DNA of 64,000 bases, taken from Clostridia bacterium (GTDB lineage: Bacteria; Bacillota; Clostridia; Oscillospirales; CAG-272). Positions 46,203 through 55,780 of the stretch are shown here, one piece after another. The stretch lies in assembly GCA_017533565.1 (NCBI GenBank), contig JAFXHU010000034.1, positions 35,435 through 99,434 of the forward strand. Reading direction: 5' to 3'. The position numbers and the translations under genes were made by a program. The notes below the pieces were generated by a model. The model saw only the letters and a list, made by a program, of their open reading frames with translations. It was not told the origin of the DNA and searched no databases. How positions within the stretch are numbered: position 1 is the stretch's first letter; each line of letters begins with the position of its first letter.

Positions 46203-47372
46203 TCAATTAAGTTGCTTTGTTAACTCATCAAAAAATCCATTTCGTGTAAAATTGTTTTCATAGTATCTCAACGAATTTTCCCCATAATGATCCATATCAC
46301 TTGATACAAATCCTCTTACAGCATCCGCAAGCGAGGTACAATCCTCCGCCGGTACACAGTATCCGCATTTTGCTTCGTCAATAACAATGGCTGTTTCTCC
46401 GTCAATAGCACCGATTATAGGCTTTCCTGCAGCCATATAAGTTTGCACCTTTCCGGGGAGCGTAAGCGAAACAATCGGATTTTTTTGCATAGTAACGAGC
46501 ATCGCATCCGCCATAGCGTAAAGCTTTGGCATTTCCTCGATCGGGTGTCTTCCATGAAAAACAACGGATCTGGCAGATAGCTCTTCAGCCATAGCCATAC
46601 AATTTTTGAGTTCGCTGCCGTCACCCACGATGTGCCATCTTAAGTTAGGTATATCCTCCGTCAGCTTTGCAGCACGTATAATCGTATCAACACTCTGCGC
46701 AGTTCCTACATTTCCCGCAAACATTAAATCCACGTATCCGTTTTCTTCCTTTTTGCAGGTTTCGGGATCAAAGATAGCCTCCGCGTATTGCGGCAGATAT
46801 TCGACACCGTTTATGCCAAACTCCTCCGCAAAGTATTTTGCAAAGCTCTTCGAGGTAATCAGCAGGCGATCGGCACTTCTATAAATTTTACAAGAAATTT
46901 TGTGGAATATCTTATACACGGCAGAACCCTTTTTAATACCGCCGACGGTCAAGGATTCGGGCCACAAGTCAAGGCAATAAAGCACCAACCTTGTACCGTG
47001 CTTTTTTTTATATTTCACTCCGGCGTTTGCCATCATAACAGGAGAAAGCTGATTTACAAATACAACATCGTAATCCGAATCCAATTTCTTTACGTATCTC
47101 GCGGATGACATTGCAAAGCTGAAGTAGTTTAAAACCCTTCTTATAACCCCCGTTTTTCTTGGGATTGTAAAACATCTATGTACGTCAACACCGTTGATAT
47201 TTTCCCTACGCTTTTTGCCCGCTTCATACCCAGCGTAAAGCTCCCCCATCGGGTAATTAGGCAAGCCCGTAATTACAGACACATCGTGCCCCTTCCGAAC
47301 AAGCTCCTCGCATATATCAGTTATGCGGAAGGGTTCCGGATAGTAATGTTGACATACAACCAATATTTTCAT
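46203..47372 (-). CDS. glycosyltransferase, GT4 family (WbuB-like)
   Basis: 389 residues. CQHYYPEPFRITDICEELVRKGHDVSVITGLPNYPMGELY is the N-terminus of WbuB-like transferases; then NQLSPVMMANAGVKYKK, LDLWPESL, SFAKYFAEEFGI and MYAMADAMLVT with LPGKVQTYMAAGKPIIG. In E. coli O26, WbuB is proposed to transfer L-FucNAc, which would fit the capEFG genes here; this donor assignment is inference. 15 nt before the priming transferase. Confidence 0.9.
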   Translation of the reverse strand: MKILVVCQHYYPEPFRITDICEELVRKGHDVSVITGLPNYPMGELYAGYEAGKKRRENINGVDVHRCFTIPRKTGVIRRVLNYFSFAMSSARYVKKLDSDYDVVFVNQLSPVMMANAGVKYKKKHGTRLVLYCLDLWPESLTVGGIKKGSAVYKIFHKISCKIYRSADRLLITSKSFAKYFAEEFGINGVEYLPQYAEAIFDPETCKKEENGYVDLMFAGNVGTAQSVDTIIRAAKLTEDIPNLRWHIVGDGSELKNCMAMAEELSARSVVFHGRHPIEEMPKLYAMADAMLVTMQKNPIVSLTLPGKVQTYMAAGKPIIGAIDGETAIVIDEAKCGYCVPAEDCTSLADAVRGFVSSDMDHYGENSLRYYENNFTRNGFFDELTKQLN

Positions 47373-47387
47373 AAAAACTCCATGAGA

Positions 47388-48197
47388 TTATTTGTCGGAA
47401 CTATTTCCCTTTCGATTAAAGACAACAAGAACAGTCCTCACAATTAGCTTTAAATCAAACCAAAGAGAGGCATGTTTAACATATTCAGCATCAAGAATTG
47501 CTTTGTTTTTGTAATACACATTATCCCTTCCCAAAACCTGTGCATGACCCGATATTCCGGGACGCATTTCAAATACTCCGAGCTTTTTACGCATTTCATT
47601 GGCCTTTACTTCGTTAGGAACGAGAGGACGATATCCAATAAACGACATTTTTCCGACAAAAACACACCAAAACTGCGGAAATTCATCAATTGATGTTTTT
47701 CGTAAAAAGCGTCCAACCTTTGTGTAGTAAATTTCAGGGTTTTCAAGCTGTGATGTCGGGGCGTTTTTCGGAGCATCTATGCGCATTGAACGGAATTTTA
47801 AGCAACAAAAGATTTTGCCGTTCTTTCCGACTCTGGGTTGCTTAAAAATAATCGGTCCTTTGGAGTCGCATTTTATTGCAATAGCCGTAACCAAAAAAAC
47901 AGGTGAAAGCAGAAGCAAAGCCAACGCAGAAGCACCTATATCAAACGTTCTCTTTACAAATCGATATATGTACCGTTTTTTTGTGTTTTTTTGAAAGCTT
48001 TCTATGTAATTTTCGTAGTACGAATCGGAATACCGCTCCGAATAATTCATTTGCTCAAGAGAAGGCGGTTCACTAACAGTTTCCTCCTCTATGCAGGGTA
48101 GTATCAACGGTTCGCACAATGCAACCGCGCCGCTATTGATACCCTCCCCCGTTTCGGTGACAGGGTCCAAGATATTCTTTTCTGCAAGTTGTGACAT
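47388..48197 (-). CDS. undecaprenyl-phosphate sugar phosphotransferase (priming enzyme)
   Basis: 269 residues, the small monotopic PGT family (WbaP/PglC type). After a 70-residue acidic N-terminus comes YRFVKRTFDIGASALALLLLSPVFLVTAIAIKCDSKGPIIFKQPRVGKNGKIFCCLKFRSM, the re-entrant helix and the phosphate-binding block, then the Asp-Glu pair in KTSIDEFPQFWCVFVGKMSFIGYRPL and MRPGISGHAQVLGRD. Starts the lipid-linked repeat unit. Start at 48197 set by GGAGG 9 nt upstream; the longer frame from 48263 uses TTG without a site. First gene after the cluster promoter. Confidence 0.93.
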   Translation of the reverse strand: MSQLAEKNILDPVTETGEGINSGAVALCEPLILPCIEEETVSEPPSLEQMNYSERYSDSYYENYIESFQKNTKKRYIYRFVKRTFDIGASALALLLLSPVFLVTAIAIKCDSKGPIIFKQPRVGKNGKIFCCLKFRSMRIDAPKNAPTSQLENPEIYYTKVGRFLRKTSIDEFPQFWCVFVGKMSFIGYRPLVPNEVKANEMRKKLGVFEMRPGISGHAQVLGRDNVYYKNKAILDAEYVKHASLWFDLKLIVRTVLVVFNRKGNSSDK

Positions 48198-48683
48198 AAA
48201 CAGCCTCCAAGCTTTATTTTCAATTCTGCCCCCAAATGCGGTTATGAGGTGGCGGGGATACAAGGATTGAATGTGGATAAGGGCGGGGTGCCGTTATCCG
48301 CGGATTTATATATATTTCCTACATTATACCCCCTCCCGAAAAATGTCAAGACCTTTACGGAATTTGACGGAAAAAGGTATTTCTTTAAAAATATATACAT
48401 TATTCGCGCTTATTCGTAATATATATTATATCACACGCGCGCGTACTTTGCAAGCAAAGAAAGACAAAATCTTACACAAAGATATTGTCAAAAGTTTGTT
48501 GACTTTGATATGTTTTGCTAAATGCAAATTACGAATGTCAATCAAACCCGGCGCAAGTAATGTAAATTATGGTTTACACCAAAGGCGGATCAATAGACAA
48601 TACGATAGGGGGCGTGTTAAATTTTACAGGCAATGACGGAAAAATTCGTATTCGGAGTCGGAGCTTTACGCCCCTTTGTGTTC
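48198..48683. other. intergenic stretch, cluster promoter and leader only
   Basis: About 120 nt of leader lies between the promoter (48323-48349) and the priming gene, and contains GGATAA...TTATCC that could pair. The rest (48350-48683) is AT-rich with no convincing gene: frames at 48271-48636 lack a binding site and any family. Confidence 0.6.
48323..48349 (-). promoter_or_regulatory. promoter of the surface-polysaccharide cluster
   Basis: Minus strand TTGACA and TATAAT, consensus in both boxes but with a short 15-bp spacer, which may make it weak or activator-dependent. Confidence 0.65.
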
Positions 48684-48718
48684 AATAAAAAAGAGCCACT
48701 CCCGAAGGAATGGCTCTT
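48684..48718 (-). terminator. intrinsic terminator of pnp
   Basis: 12-bp stem with one GU pair and a UUCG tetraloop, followed by a T-rich run leftward. Confidence 0.9.
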
Positions 48719-48830
48719 AACGTTTTTCAATTGTACCTTTCGCGGTCGGTCAAATGCAGAGGCGAATACCCTTTACTTTCGCAAAAGCGGGCAAGCTTCG
48801 TGCCTAATTCAACCGAGCCAAGCGAGGAAA

Positions 48831-50951
48831 TTACTCCGCGTCGGCGGGAGCTGCGTCACGCATAGAGAGGTTCTGTCTGCCCTTTTCGTCGGTGCCGAGG
48901 TACTTAACGCGGACGGTATCGCCAACCGAAACAACGTCCTCTACGTTCTCGGTACGCTTGTTCTGGAGCTTGGAAATGTGAACCATTCCCTCCTTGCCGG
49001 GTGCGTACTCTACGAACGCGCCGATAGGAATAATTCTGGTAACGATACCCTCGTAGGTTTCGCCAACAACAGGCTCGAATACGATAGCGTCGATAATAGC
49101 CTTTGCCTTTTCAGCCGAAGCCTTGTCAACGGCCGCGATAAATACGGAGCCGTCGTCCTCGATATCAATCTTTGCGCCCGTATCGGCAACAATCTTCTGG
49201 ATAACCTTTCCGCCCGAGCCGATAACCTCGCGAATCTTGTCGGGGTTAATCTTCATAGAAATCATCTTGGGAGCGTAAGCGGAAACCTCCTCACGGGGTG
49301 CGGGAATTGCCGCAAGAAGAATCTTGTCGATAATCTCATCTCTGCCCTGGTGGGTGGTTTCAAGCGCACGCTTGATAATTTCGGGGGTAAGACCGTCAAC
49401 CTTGAGATCCATCTGGATGGAGGTGATACCCTTGTGAGTACCTGCAACCTTGAAGTCCATATCGCCGTAAAAGTCCTCAAGACCTTGAATATCGATCATA
49501 GTATCCCAAGAGCCGTCCTCCGCAGTGATAAGACCGCAGGAGATACCTGCAACGGGAGCCTTAATCGGAACGCCCGCGTCCATAAGTGCGAGAGTAGAGC
49601 CGCAAACAGAGCCTTGCGATGTGGAGCCGTTAGAGGAAACGACCTCGGAAACGAGGCGGATTGCATAGGGGAACTCCTCCTCGGAGGGGAGAACGGGAAC
49701 GAGAGAGCGCTCCGCGAGTGCGCCGTGGCCAATCTCACGTCTTCCGGGGCTGCGCTGGGGCTTTGCCTCTCCCGTGGAGTAGCCGGGCATATTGTAGTGG
49801 TGCATATATCTCTTGCCTGTTTCGTCGTCAAGTCCCTCAAGCTTCTGACCGTCGGAAAGCGTGCCGAGGGTTGCGATGGTAAGAACCTGCGTCTGTCCGC
49901 GGGTGAAAAGACCCGAGCCGTGAACTCTCGGAATTACGCCAACCTCCGCAGCAAGCGGTCTGATTTCGTCCATTCTTCTTCCGTCAACGCGCTTTTTGTC
50001 AACGAGAAGCCAACGGCGAACAATCTTCTTTTGAATCTTATATATAAGCTCGGGAAGGATGGTTTTGATGTCGGGATACTTTTCCTCGAAGGTAGCAACG
50101 ATGTCGTCCATAATAGGCTGCATCTTTGCATCTCTTACGTTCTTGTCGTCGGTGTCGAGAGCCTCCATAACCGCGGTTTCGCAGTATGCAAAGATCTCGT
50201 CGAACATATCGTGATCAAGCTCGCCCGAGGTGTAGGTGAACTTCGGCTTTCCGATTTCGGCAACGATGCCGTTGATGAACTCTACGATGCCCTTAATTTC
50301 CTCGTGAGCAATCATAATAGCCTTGAACATAGTATCGTCGTCAACCTCGTTAGCGCCCGCCTCAATCATAACCACCTTTTCGGCGGAAGCCGCAACGGTA
50401 AGCTCAAGGTCGGATACCTTTCTCTGCTCCGCGTTGGGGTTTACGACAAGCTCTCCGTTAACAAGACCCATAAACACGCCGCCGATAGGACCGTTCCACG
50501 GAATATCCGAGATAGAAAGTGCGATGGACGCGCCGATCATTGCGGTGATTTCGGGCGAGCAATCGGGGTCAACCGACATAATGGTGAGAAGAAGCGAGAT
50601 GTCGTTACGAAGATCCTTCGGGAAGAGGGGTCTTACGGGGCGGTCGATAACTCTGCCCGCGAGGACAGCCTTCTCGGTGGGCTTTCCTTCTCTCTTGAGG
50701 AAGCCGCCGGGGATTTTACCAACGGCGTACATCTTCTCGTCGTAATCAACCGAGAGAGGAAGGAAGTCGATGCCGTCGCGAGGTGCGGCGGATGCGGTTG
50801 CGGTTGCGAGTACGGTGGTTTCGCCATACTGTACGAGGGCGGCACCGTTTGCAAGACCTGCGATTTTGCCGGTCTTTACTACAAGAGGTCTTCCCGCGAG
50901 GGTGTAGCTAAACTCTCTTGCCTGGTCAAATGTTTTGAAATTTTCTACCAT
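48831..50951 (-). CDS. pnp: polyribonucleotide nucleotidyltransferase (PNPase)
   Basis: Phosphorolytic 3'-5' RNA degradation. 706 residues: RNase PH domain 1 (LVVKTGKIAGLANGAALVQYGETTVL), helical domain, RNase PH domain 2 with GRRMDEIRP, MHHYNMPGYSTGE and GSTSQGSVCGSTLALMDAGVP, KH domain (IREVIGSGGKVIQKIVADTGAKIDI, about 556) and S1 domain (YEGIVTRIIPIGAFVEYAPGKEGMVHIS, about 628). AAAGGAG before the ATG. Lies 187 nt downstream of rpsO with a terminator between them, the classic rpsO-pnp order. Confidence 0.98.
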   Translation of the reverse strand: MVENFKTFDQAREFSYTLAGRPLVVKTGKIAGLANGAALVQYGETTVLATATASAAPRDGIDFLPLSVDYDEKMYAVGKIPGGFLKREGKPTEKAVLAGRVIDRPVRPLFPKDLRNDISLLLTIMSVDPDCSPEITAMIGASIALSISDIPWNGPIGGVFMGLVNGELVVNPNAEQRKVSDLELTVAASAEKVVMIEAGANEVDDDTMFKAIMIAHEEIKGIVEFINGIVAEIGKPKFTYTSGELDHDMFDEIFAYCETAVMEALDTDDKNVRDAKMQPIMDDIVATFEEKYPDIKTILPELIYKIQKKIVRRWLLVDKKRVDGRRMDEIRPLAAEVGVIPRVHGSGLFTRGQTQVLTIATLGTLSDGQKLEGLDDETGKRYMHHYNMPGYSTGEAKPQRSPGRREIGHGALAERSLVPVLPSEEEFPYAIRLVSEVVSSNGSTSQGSVCGSTLALMDAGVPIKAPVAGISCGLITAEDGSWDTMIDIQGLEDFYGDMDFKVAGTHKGITSIQMDLKVDGLTPEIIKRALETTHQGRDEIIDKILLAAIPAPREEVSAYAPKMISMKINPDKIREVIGSGGKVIQKIVADTGAKIDIEDDGSVFIAAVDKASAEKAKAIIDAIVFEPVVGETYEGIVTRIIPIGAFVEYAPGKEGMVHISKLQNKRTENVEDVVSVGDTVRVKYLGTDEKGRQNLSMRDAAPADAE

Positions 50952-51081
50952 TTTCTTTCTCCTTTTGTTTTTTTGCGAGGAGCGAACATAGCACTTAATT
51001 ATCCACTCAATGCGAGTACATAATTAACTGCTACTTTCGTCCCCGACGTTTTTTGAATTTAAGCGCATAAAAATCTTATAC

Positions 51082-51114
51082 AAAAACGGGAACAGTCGCG
51101 CCGTTCCCGTTTTT
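51082..51114 (-). terminator. terminator or attenuator between rpsO and pnp
   Basis: 11-12-bp stem (51082-51093 with 51103-51114), 9-nt loop, T run leftward. pnp would depend on readthrough or on a promoter in the 130 nt that follow. Confidence 0.85.
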
Positions 51115-51138
51115 ATATACATCCCGGGAAGTAAGAAA

Positions 51139-51405
51139 TTACTTTCTGAGACCGAGTCTCTTAATTACCGCTCTGTATCTCTCGATATCCTTCTTTGCGA
51201 GGTAGTTAAGAAGCTGCTTTCTGTGACCGACCATCTTGGAAAGACCTCTCTGAGAGTGGAAATCCTTGGGGTTCTTCTTCATATGCTCGGTAAGCTCGTT
51301 AATTCTGTTGGTAAGAATTGCTACCTGAACCTCGGGAGAACCGGTATCTCTCTCATTGATCTTGTACTCGTTAATGAGGGCAGTCTTTGTTTCCTTTGAA
51401 ATCAT
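51139..51405 (-). CDS. rpsO: 30S ribosomal protein S15
   Basis: 88 residues, full length. [35 protein letters not shown], then [20 protein letters not shown] and [13 protein letters not shown]. Binds 16S rRNA central domain. Start at 51405 with GAAAGGTGA; upstream open frame is chance. Confidence 0.98.
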   Translation of the reverse strand: MISKETKTALINEYKINERDTGSPEVQVAILTNRINELTEHMKKNPKDFHSQRGLSKMVGHRKQLLNYLAKKDIERYRAVIKRLGLRK

Positions 51406-51533
51406 TTTCTTCACCTTTCTTAATATTAGTACCACAAAACGAGCGACGTGCGGGTGAAATGCGAAAGCCACGCAAGGCATAAAGCACAAACGGAGCAATG
51501 CCTGACACGCTACCCGATTATAGGCCGTTGGTT

Positions 51534-51562
51534 ATTATATCACATTTTTTTTGGTTTGTAAA
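51534..51562 (-). promoter_or_regulatory. sigma-A promoter of rpsO
   Basis: Minus strand TTTACA, 17-bp spacer with an A8 run and TGTGA, TATAAT; 26 of 29 positions match the nrdR promoter. Confidence 0.85.
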
Positions 51563-51650
51563 GTGTTTTTCAAAAAAAGATTGTTTTTATTTAATGTAAT
51601 GTAGAAATCAATTACACGTCCTTGCCGTTTTGGGCAATTTAACGGCGAAA

Positions 51651-52325
51651 TCAGCCCTCAAGCTCGGAAAAGTGAATTGCCTTTGGCAGATTCCATTTAA
51701 AGATGCTTGCAAGCACGCGGATAACAAAAACCGCAAGAATTCCGACGACGGTGCTTATGACTATACCGACCTCGCTGTGCGCGAACACATAGACGCGAAG
51801 GCAGTAGTAGAGCGCAGCACCCACAAGGCAGGCAAGAGCATATATATGCTTTCTGAAAACGTTCGGAACACGGTCAAGAAAGAGATCGCGCACAACACCT
51901 CCGCCCACCGAGGCTATCATACCCATCATAATAGCGAGAAAGGGACCCTTTTCGGGGCAAACGTCAAGGCAGATATTGACACTCGTAACCGTAAATGCGC
52001 CAAGACCGATTGCATCGACAAAGTTGTTGAAGAAATTGATTTTCTCCTCCTCCTTTACATACCACCTTTTAAATGCGGATGCAAGAATAAAAACAAGGAT
52101 AGAGGTGAGAACCCCGACAAGCACGTAAAGGTGCATCGAAACGAAGAACGCAGGGGTTTGCCCAAGAATCAGGTCGCGAAAAACGCCTCCGCCAAAGGTG
52201 GTGGTAAGAGCAAGAAGTATGACGCCCATAAGATCCATTTCCTTGTCAATAGCGACGATAGAGCCCGATGTACAAAAGGAAACGACACCGATAATTTCAA
52301 TGATTTGTATGACGGTATCAAGCAT
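51651..52325 (-). CDS. UPF0126 / trimeric intracellular cation channel family protein
   Basis: 224 residues, 7 hydrophobic segments in two repeats, each with the Gly-rich motif: TTTFGGGVFRDLILGQTPAFF (about 42) and IASVGGGVVRDLFLDRVPNVF (about 135). These motifs define the YadS/YicG group, proposed as cation channels or glycine transporters; which applies here is open. Starts 15 nt after the rdgB stop. Confidence 0.9.
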   Translation of the reverse strand: MLDTVIQIIEIIGVVSFCTSGSIVAIDKEMDLMGVILLALTTTFGGGVFRDLILGQTPAFFVSMHLYVLVGVLTSILVFILASAFKRWYVKEEEKINFFNNFVDAIGLGAFTVTSVNICLDVCPEKGPFLAIMMGMIASVGGGVVRDLFLDRVPNVFRKHIYALACLVGAALYYCLRVYVFAHSEVGIVISTVVGILAVFVIRVLASIFKWNLPKAIHFSELEG

Positions 52326-52340
52326 AAGCGCGCCCCCGTG

Positions 52341-52913
52341 TTAAATTTTCTCAAGAAGGAGAGCAAGCGCCCTACCCCTGTGGGAGATTGCATTTTTCTC
52401 CTCGTCGGTCATTTCGGCAACGGTGCGGCTCTCCCCGTCGGCAATAAAAATCGGGTCATAGCCAAAGCCGCGCTCTCCCCTTGCGTCGGGGGTGATTGTC
52501 CCGTACATATAGCCCTCCGCGGTGACGGTCCTGCCGTCGGGATAGACAAGAGCCATAGCGCAGGTATAATGTGCGCCCTTGTCCTCCTTATCCGAAAGGA
52601 GCTTTAAAAGCAGGGCGTTATTATCGGCATCGTTGCCGTGTCCGCCCGAAAAGCGTGCGCTGTAAATCCCGGGCTTGTCACCGAGGGCGTGTGCGGTAAT
52701 TCCGCTGTCGTCGGCAAGTGCGGCGCAGCCCGAGATTTCGGCAATCTCCCTTGCCTTTTTAAGCGCGTTTTCCATAAAGGTTTTGCCATCCTCCACGGTT
52801 TCGTGGTCGATGCCCGCCTCCCCGAGCGAGAGGATTTCCTCAAAGCGCCCGCCGAGGATATTTTTTATCTCGTAAATTTTGTGCTTATTGTTAGAAGCGA
52901 TTATAAGTTTCAT
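52341..52913 (-). CDS. rdgB: XTP/dITP diphosphatase (RdgB/HAM1)
   Basis: Hydrolyses non-canonical purine nucleoside triphosphates. 190 residues: IIASNNKHKIYEIKNIL, ALADDSGITAHALGDKPGIYSARFSG, GFGYDPIFIADG and ISHRGRAL are the family motifs. AGAGGGA before the ATG. A perfect 18-bp palindrome (52923-52940) touches the Shine-Dalgarno. Cotranscribed with the UPF0126 gene. Confidence 0.96.
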   Translation of the reverse strand: MKLIIASNNKHKIYEIKNILGGRFEEILSLGEAGIDHETVEDGKTFMENALKKAREIAEISGCAALADDSGITAHALGDKPGIYSARFSGGHGNDADNNALLLKLLSDKEDKGAHYTCAMALVYPDGRTVTAEGYMYGTITPDARGERGFGYDPIFIADGESRTVAEMTDEEKNAISHRGRALALLLEKI

Positions 52914-52922
52914 ACGTCCCTC

Positions 52923-52940
52923 TGTAAATAATTATTTACA
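52923..52940. promoter_or_regulatory. perfect 18-bp palindrome upstream of rdgB
   Basis: TGTAAATAATTATTTACA, exact inverted repeat 10 nt before the rdgB start. The best copy of the four sites. Confidence 0.55.
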
Positions 52941-52949
52941 TTACAGTTC

Positions 52950-52977
52950 AAAAACCGTGACACGGGTCACGGCTTTT
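52950..52977 (-). terminator. intrinsic terminator of fhs
   Basis: CCGTGA-CACGGG-TCACGG with A/T flanks, 15 nt after the fhs stop. Confidence 0.85.
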
Positions 52978-52991
52978 GACATTTTTGCCTT

Positions 52992-54665
52992 TTAGAAAAG
53001 TCCGACTATTTTTCCGTTCTCGGTGACGTCGATGCGCTCTGCGGCAGGGGACTTCGGGAGTCCCGGCATAGTCATAATATCACCCGTAAGCACTACGATA
53101 AAGCCTGCGCCCGCGGAGATTTTAACGTTCTTTACGGTTACGGTAAAGCCGCTTGGCGCGCCGAGCTTCGTAGGGTCGTCGGAGAAGGAATACTGTGTTT
53201 CTGCCATACAAACGGGCAGCTTGTCATAGCCGAGCGCTGTGAGTGCGGCAATCTGCTTTTTAGCAGCGGGAAGGACGGTTATACCGTCGCCACCGTAAAC
53301 CTTTTTTACTATATTTTCGATTTTTTCCTCGATGCTTCCGTCAAGCTCGTAGGAGTAGGTAAAGTCGCCCTTTTCCTCCTCGCAAAGTCTTACGACCTCG
53401 CGTGCGAGGGCTTCTCCGCCCTTTCCGCCCTCCGCCCAAACGGTTGAGAGGACGACGTTTACGCCGAGCTTTTTGCACTCGTCGATAATAAAGTTGATTT
53501 CCGCATCGGTATCGGTCGGAAAGCGGTTGACCGCGACAACCGAGGGAAGCTTATACACGTTTTTGATGTTTGAAACGTGGCGAAGGAGGTTGGGTATTCC
53601 CTTTTCAAGCGCATCGAGATTTTCCTCTCCGAGTGCGGTTTTGGGAAGTCCGCCGTGCATTTTAAGAGCGCGCACGGTTGCAACGATAACCACCGCGGAG
53701 GGGGTAAGCCCCGCCATACGGCACTTTATATCAAGGAATTTTTCCGCGCCGAGGTCCGCGCCGAAGCCCGCCTCCGTGATAGCGTAATCCGCCATTTTCA
53801 TTGCGGTGCGGGTTGCAATAACCGAGTTACAGCCGTGCGCGATATTCGCAAACGGTCCGCCGTGTACGAATGCGGGAGTTCCCTCGAGGGTCTGGACGAG
53901 ATTAGGCTTTAGCGCATCCTTTAAAAGCGCGCACATTGCGCCCTCCGCCTTCAGGTCGCCCGCGGTCACGGGCTTTTCATCGTAGGTATAGCCGACGATA
54001 ATATGCGCAAGCCTTTCCTTCAAATCCGAAAGAGAGGAGGCAAGACAAAGCACCGCCATAATCTCCGAGGCTACGGTAATATCAAAGCCGTCCTCGCGCG
54101 GCACACCGTTTACACGTCCGCCAAGTCCGTCGGTAACGTAGCGCAGCTGTCTGTCGTTCATATCAACACAGCGCTTCCAGGTGATGCGGCGCGGATCGAT
54201 ATTAAGCGAATTACCTTGGTAAATATGGTTGTCGAGCATAGCGGCAAGGAGGTTGTTTGCCGCACCGATTGCGTGGAAGTCACCCGTAAAGTGAAGGTTG
54301 ATATCCTCCATCGGTATAACCTGTGCATAGCCACCGCCCGCAGCGCCGCCCTTTACACCGAAAACGGGACCGAGCGACGGCTCGCGAAGTGCCACGGCAA
54401 CGCGCTTTCCGATACGCTTTAATCCGTCGGCAAGACCGATGGTCGTTGTGGTTTTACCCTCTCCCGCAGGGGTGGGGGTTATAGCGGTAACAAGCACGAG
54501 CCTTCCGTCCTTTTTATCCGCGGAATCGGTAAGCAGGGAGAGGTCGAGCTTTGCCTTATTGCTTCCGTAAAGCTCCACGTATTTTTCATCGACTCCCGCC
54601 TCGCGTGCAATTTCGAGAATGTGCCGAGGCTTCACCGACTGTGCTATTTCGATATCGGTCATCAT
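52992..54665 (-). CDS. fhs: formate--tetrahydrofolate ligase
   Basis: Makes 10-formyl-THF from formate, THF and ATP. 557 residues, usual length. [18 protein letters not shown] (P-loop, about residue 66), [52 protein letters not shown] and [18 protein letters not shown]. Supplies the formyl donor for PurN and the AICAR transformylase; ZTP riboswitches respond to shortage of this compound. Own promoter (54712-54740). Confidence 0.98.
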   Translation of the reverse strand: MMTDIEIAQSVKPRHILEIAREAGVDEKYVELYGSNKAKLDLSLLTDSADKKDGRLVLVTAITPTPAGEGKTTTTIGLADGLKRIGKRVAVALREPSLGPVFGVKGGAAGGGYAQVIPMEDINLHFTGDFHAIGAANNLLAAMLDNHIYQGNSLNIDPRRITWKRCVDMNDRQLRYVTDGLGGRVNGVPREDGFDITVASEIMAVLCLASSLSDLKERLAHIIVGYTYDEKPVTAGDLKAEGAMCALLKDALKPNLVQTLEGTPAFVHGGPFANIAHGCNSVIATRTAMKMADYAITEAGFGADLGAEKFLDIKCRMAGLTPSAVVIVATVRALKMHGGLPKTALGEENLDALEKGIPNLLRHVSNIKNVYKLPSVVAVNRFPTDTDAEINFIIDECKKLGVNVVLSTVWAEGGKGGEALAREVVRLCEEEKGDFTYSYELDGSIEEKIENIVKKVYGGDGITVLPAAKKQIAALTALGYDKLPVCMAETQYSFSDDPTKLGAPSGFTVTVKNVKISAGAGFIVVLTGDIMTMPGLPKSPAAERIDVTENGKIVGLF

Positions 54666-54711
54666 AGATAATACTCCTTTTTCGCATATACGCGCATATT
54701 TTTACAAATAG

Positions 54712-54740
54712 ATTATACAACAAGCAAAATCGTTTGTCAA
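54712..54740 (-). promoter_or_regulatory. sigma-A promoter of fhs
   Basis: Minus strand TTGACA, 17-bp spacer, TATAAT. Confidence 0.9.
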
Positions 54741-54871
54741 TCGCGTTTTGAAATATTAAACGAAGGTAAATTATTTACCGCGATTTTCCGACAAGCGGAC
54801 GGCTGTCGCGCGTGCTTTGGCTTCAAAAATCGGGCACGAAAAAAGTTTTTCAAAAAAGTTCAAAAACCACT

Positions 54872-54900
54872 TGACAAACGGGGGGAAACATTATATAATA
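54872..54900 (+). promoter_or_regulatory. sigma-A promoter of DUF177-rpmF
   Basis: TTGACA, 17-bp spacer, TATAAT; divergent from the fhs promoter. A small hairpin CATAG-CCTAAA-CTATG lies in the leader near 54920. Confidence 0.9.
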
Positions 54901-54971
54901 TCTTGTACGATTTTGGGATGCCATAGCCTAAACTATGCCCTTTTATCGGCAGACAATGAAGAGGTGATACT

Positions 54972-55517
54972 TTGAAGCTGGATTTAAGACCTTTACTTGC
55001 GGGCGAAAGACTGCTTGTATTTGATTATGAATTACCGCTTGAGGTTGACCCCGAGGATACTTCAAGCTTCCTTTACGGTGTAAGTTTTCCTTCTCCCATG
55101 AAGGTTTCGGGTGAGATTACCAACACCGCCGGTTATATGAGGATGACTCTCACGATGTCGGTCAACTACCAAACCGAGTGCGCGAGATGCCTTAAGCCTG
55201 TCGGCGGCTGCTTTACCCTTGACCTTGAGAAAACCGTAGCCTCACGGGATATGCTTTCGGATCCTTTCGACAACAAATACGACGATTACGCGATAATCGA
55301 GGACGGCTTCCTTGATATGGACGAGCCGCTTCGCGAGCAAATCGAAATGGAGTTTCCCGTCCGCTTCCTTTGTAAGGAGGATTGCTTGGGACTTTGCCCC
55401 AAATGCGGACACGACCTTAATACGGGTGATTGCGGCTGCTCCAAAAAAGAGATTGACCCAAGACTCGCTTCGCTCGGACCCTTGCTGGCGAAATTAAAAG
55501 AAGAAGAAAATAAATAA
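54972..55517 (+). CDS. DUF177 (YceD) protein
   Basis: 181 residues. FDYELPLEVDPEDTSSFLYGVSFPSPMKVSGEI then CARCLKPVGGCF and KEDCLGLCPKCGHDLNTGDCGC with Cys pairs that may bind zinc, followed by DPRLASLGPLL, the C-terminal DUF177 signature. YceD homologues sit next to rpmF in most bacteria and are linked to 23S rRNA processing or ribosome assembly. TTG start with GAGGTGA upstream. 54 nt before rpmF. Confidence 0.92.
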   Translation: MKLDLRPLLAGERLLVFDYELPLEVDPEDTSSFLYGVSFPSPMKVSGEITNTAGYMRMTLTMSVNYQTECARCLKPVGGCFTLDLEKTVASRDMLSDPFDNKYDDYAIIEDGFLDMDEPLREQIEMEFPVRFLCKEDCLGLCPKCGHDLNTGDCGCSKKEIDPRLASLGPLLAKLKEEENK

Positions 55518-55571
55518 AATAATATATCCGAGAATGCGTTTGTCGCATACTCACATAGGAGGTAATCAACA

Positions 55572-55769
55572 ATGGCAGTACCGAAGAAAAAGGTTTCTCA
55601 TTCGAGAAAGATGAAAAGACGCTCGAGCGTTTGGAAGCTCGAAGCTCCCACCAACCTTGTAAAGTGCCCCCAGTGCGGCGAGTACAATCTTGCATACCGC
55701 GTATGCAAGGCTTGCGGTTACTACAAGGATACACAGGTTGTTGCTAAAAAGGACAACGCTGCCGACTAA
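55572..55769 (+). CDS. rpmF: 50S ribosomal protein L32
   Basis: 65 residues. AVPKKKVSHSRKMKRRS is the basic N-terminus; the zinc ribbon has CPQC (about 32) and CKAC (about 45), the Cys-containing form of L32. AGGAGGT before the ATG. Confidence 0.98.
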   Translation: MAVPKKKVSHSRKMKRRSSVWKLEAPTNLVKCPQCGEYNLAYRVCKACGYYKDTQVVAKKDNAAD

Positions 55770-55780
55770 TTCGGCGAAAC

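Noticed and set aside
48633-51023. 796-residue open frame on the plus strand
   Set aside because: It lies antisense to pnp, whose protein is unmistakable. The frame is kept open by GC-rich codon use of pnp.
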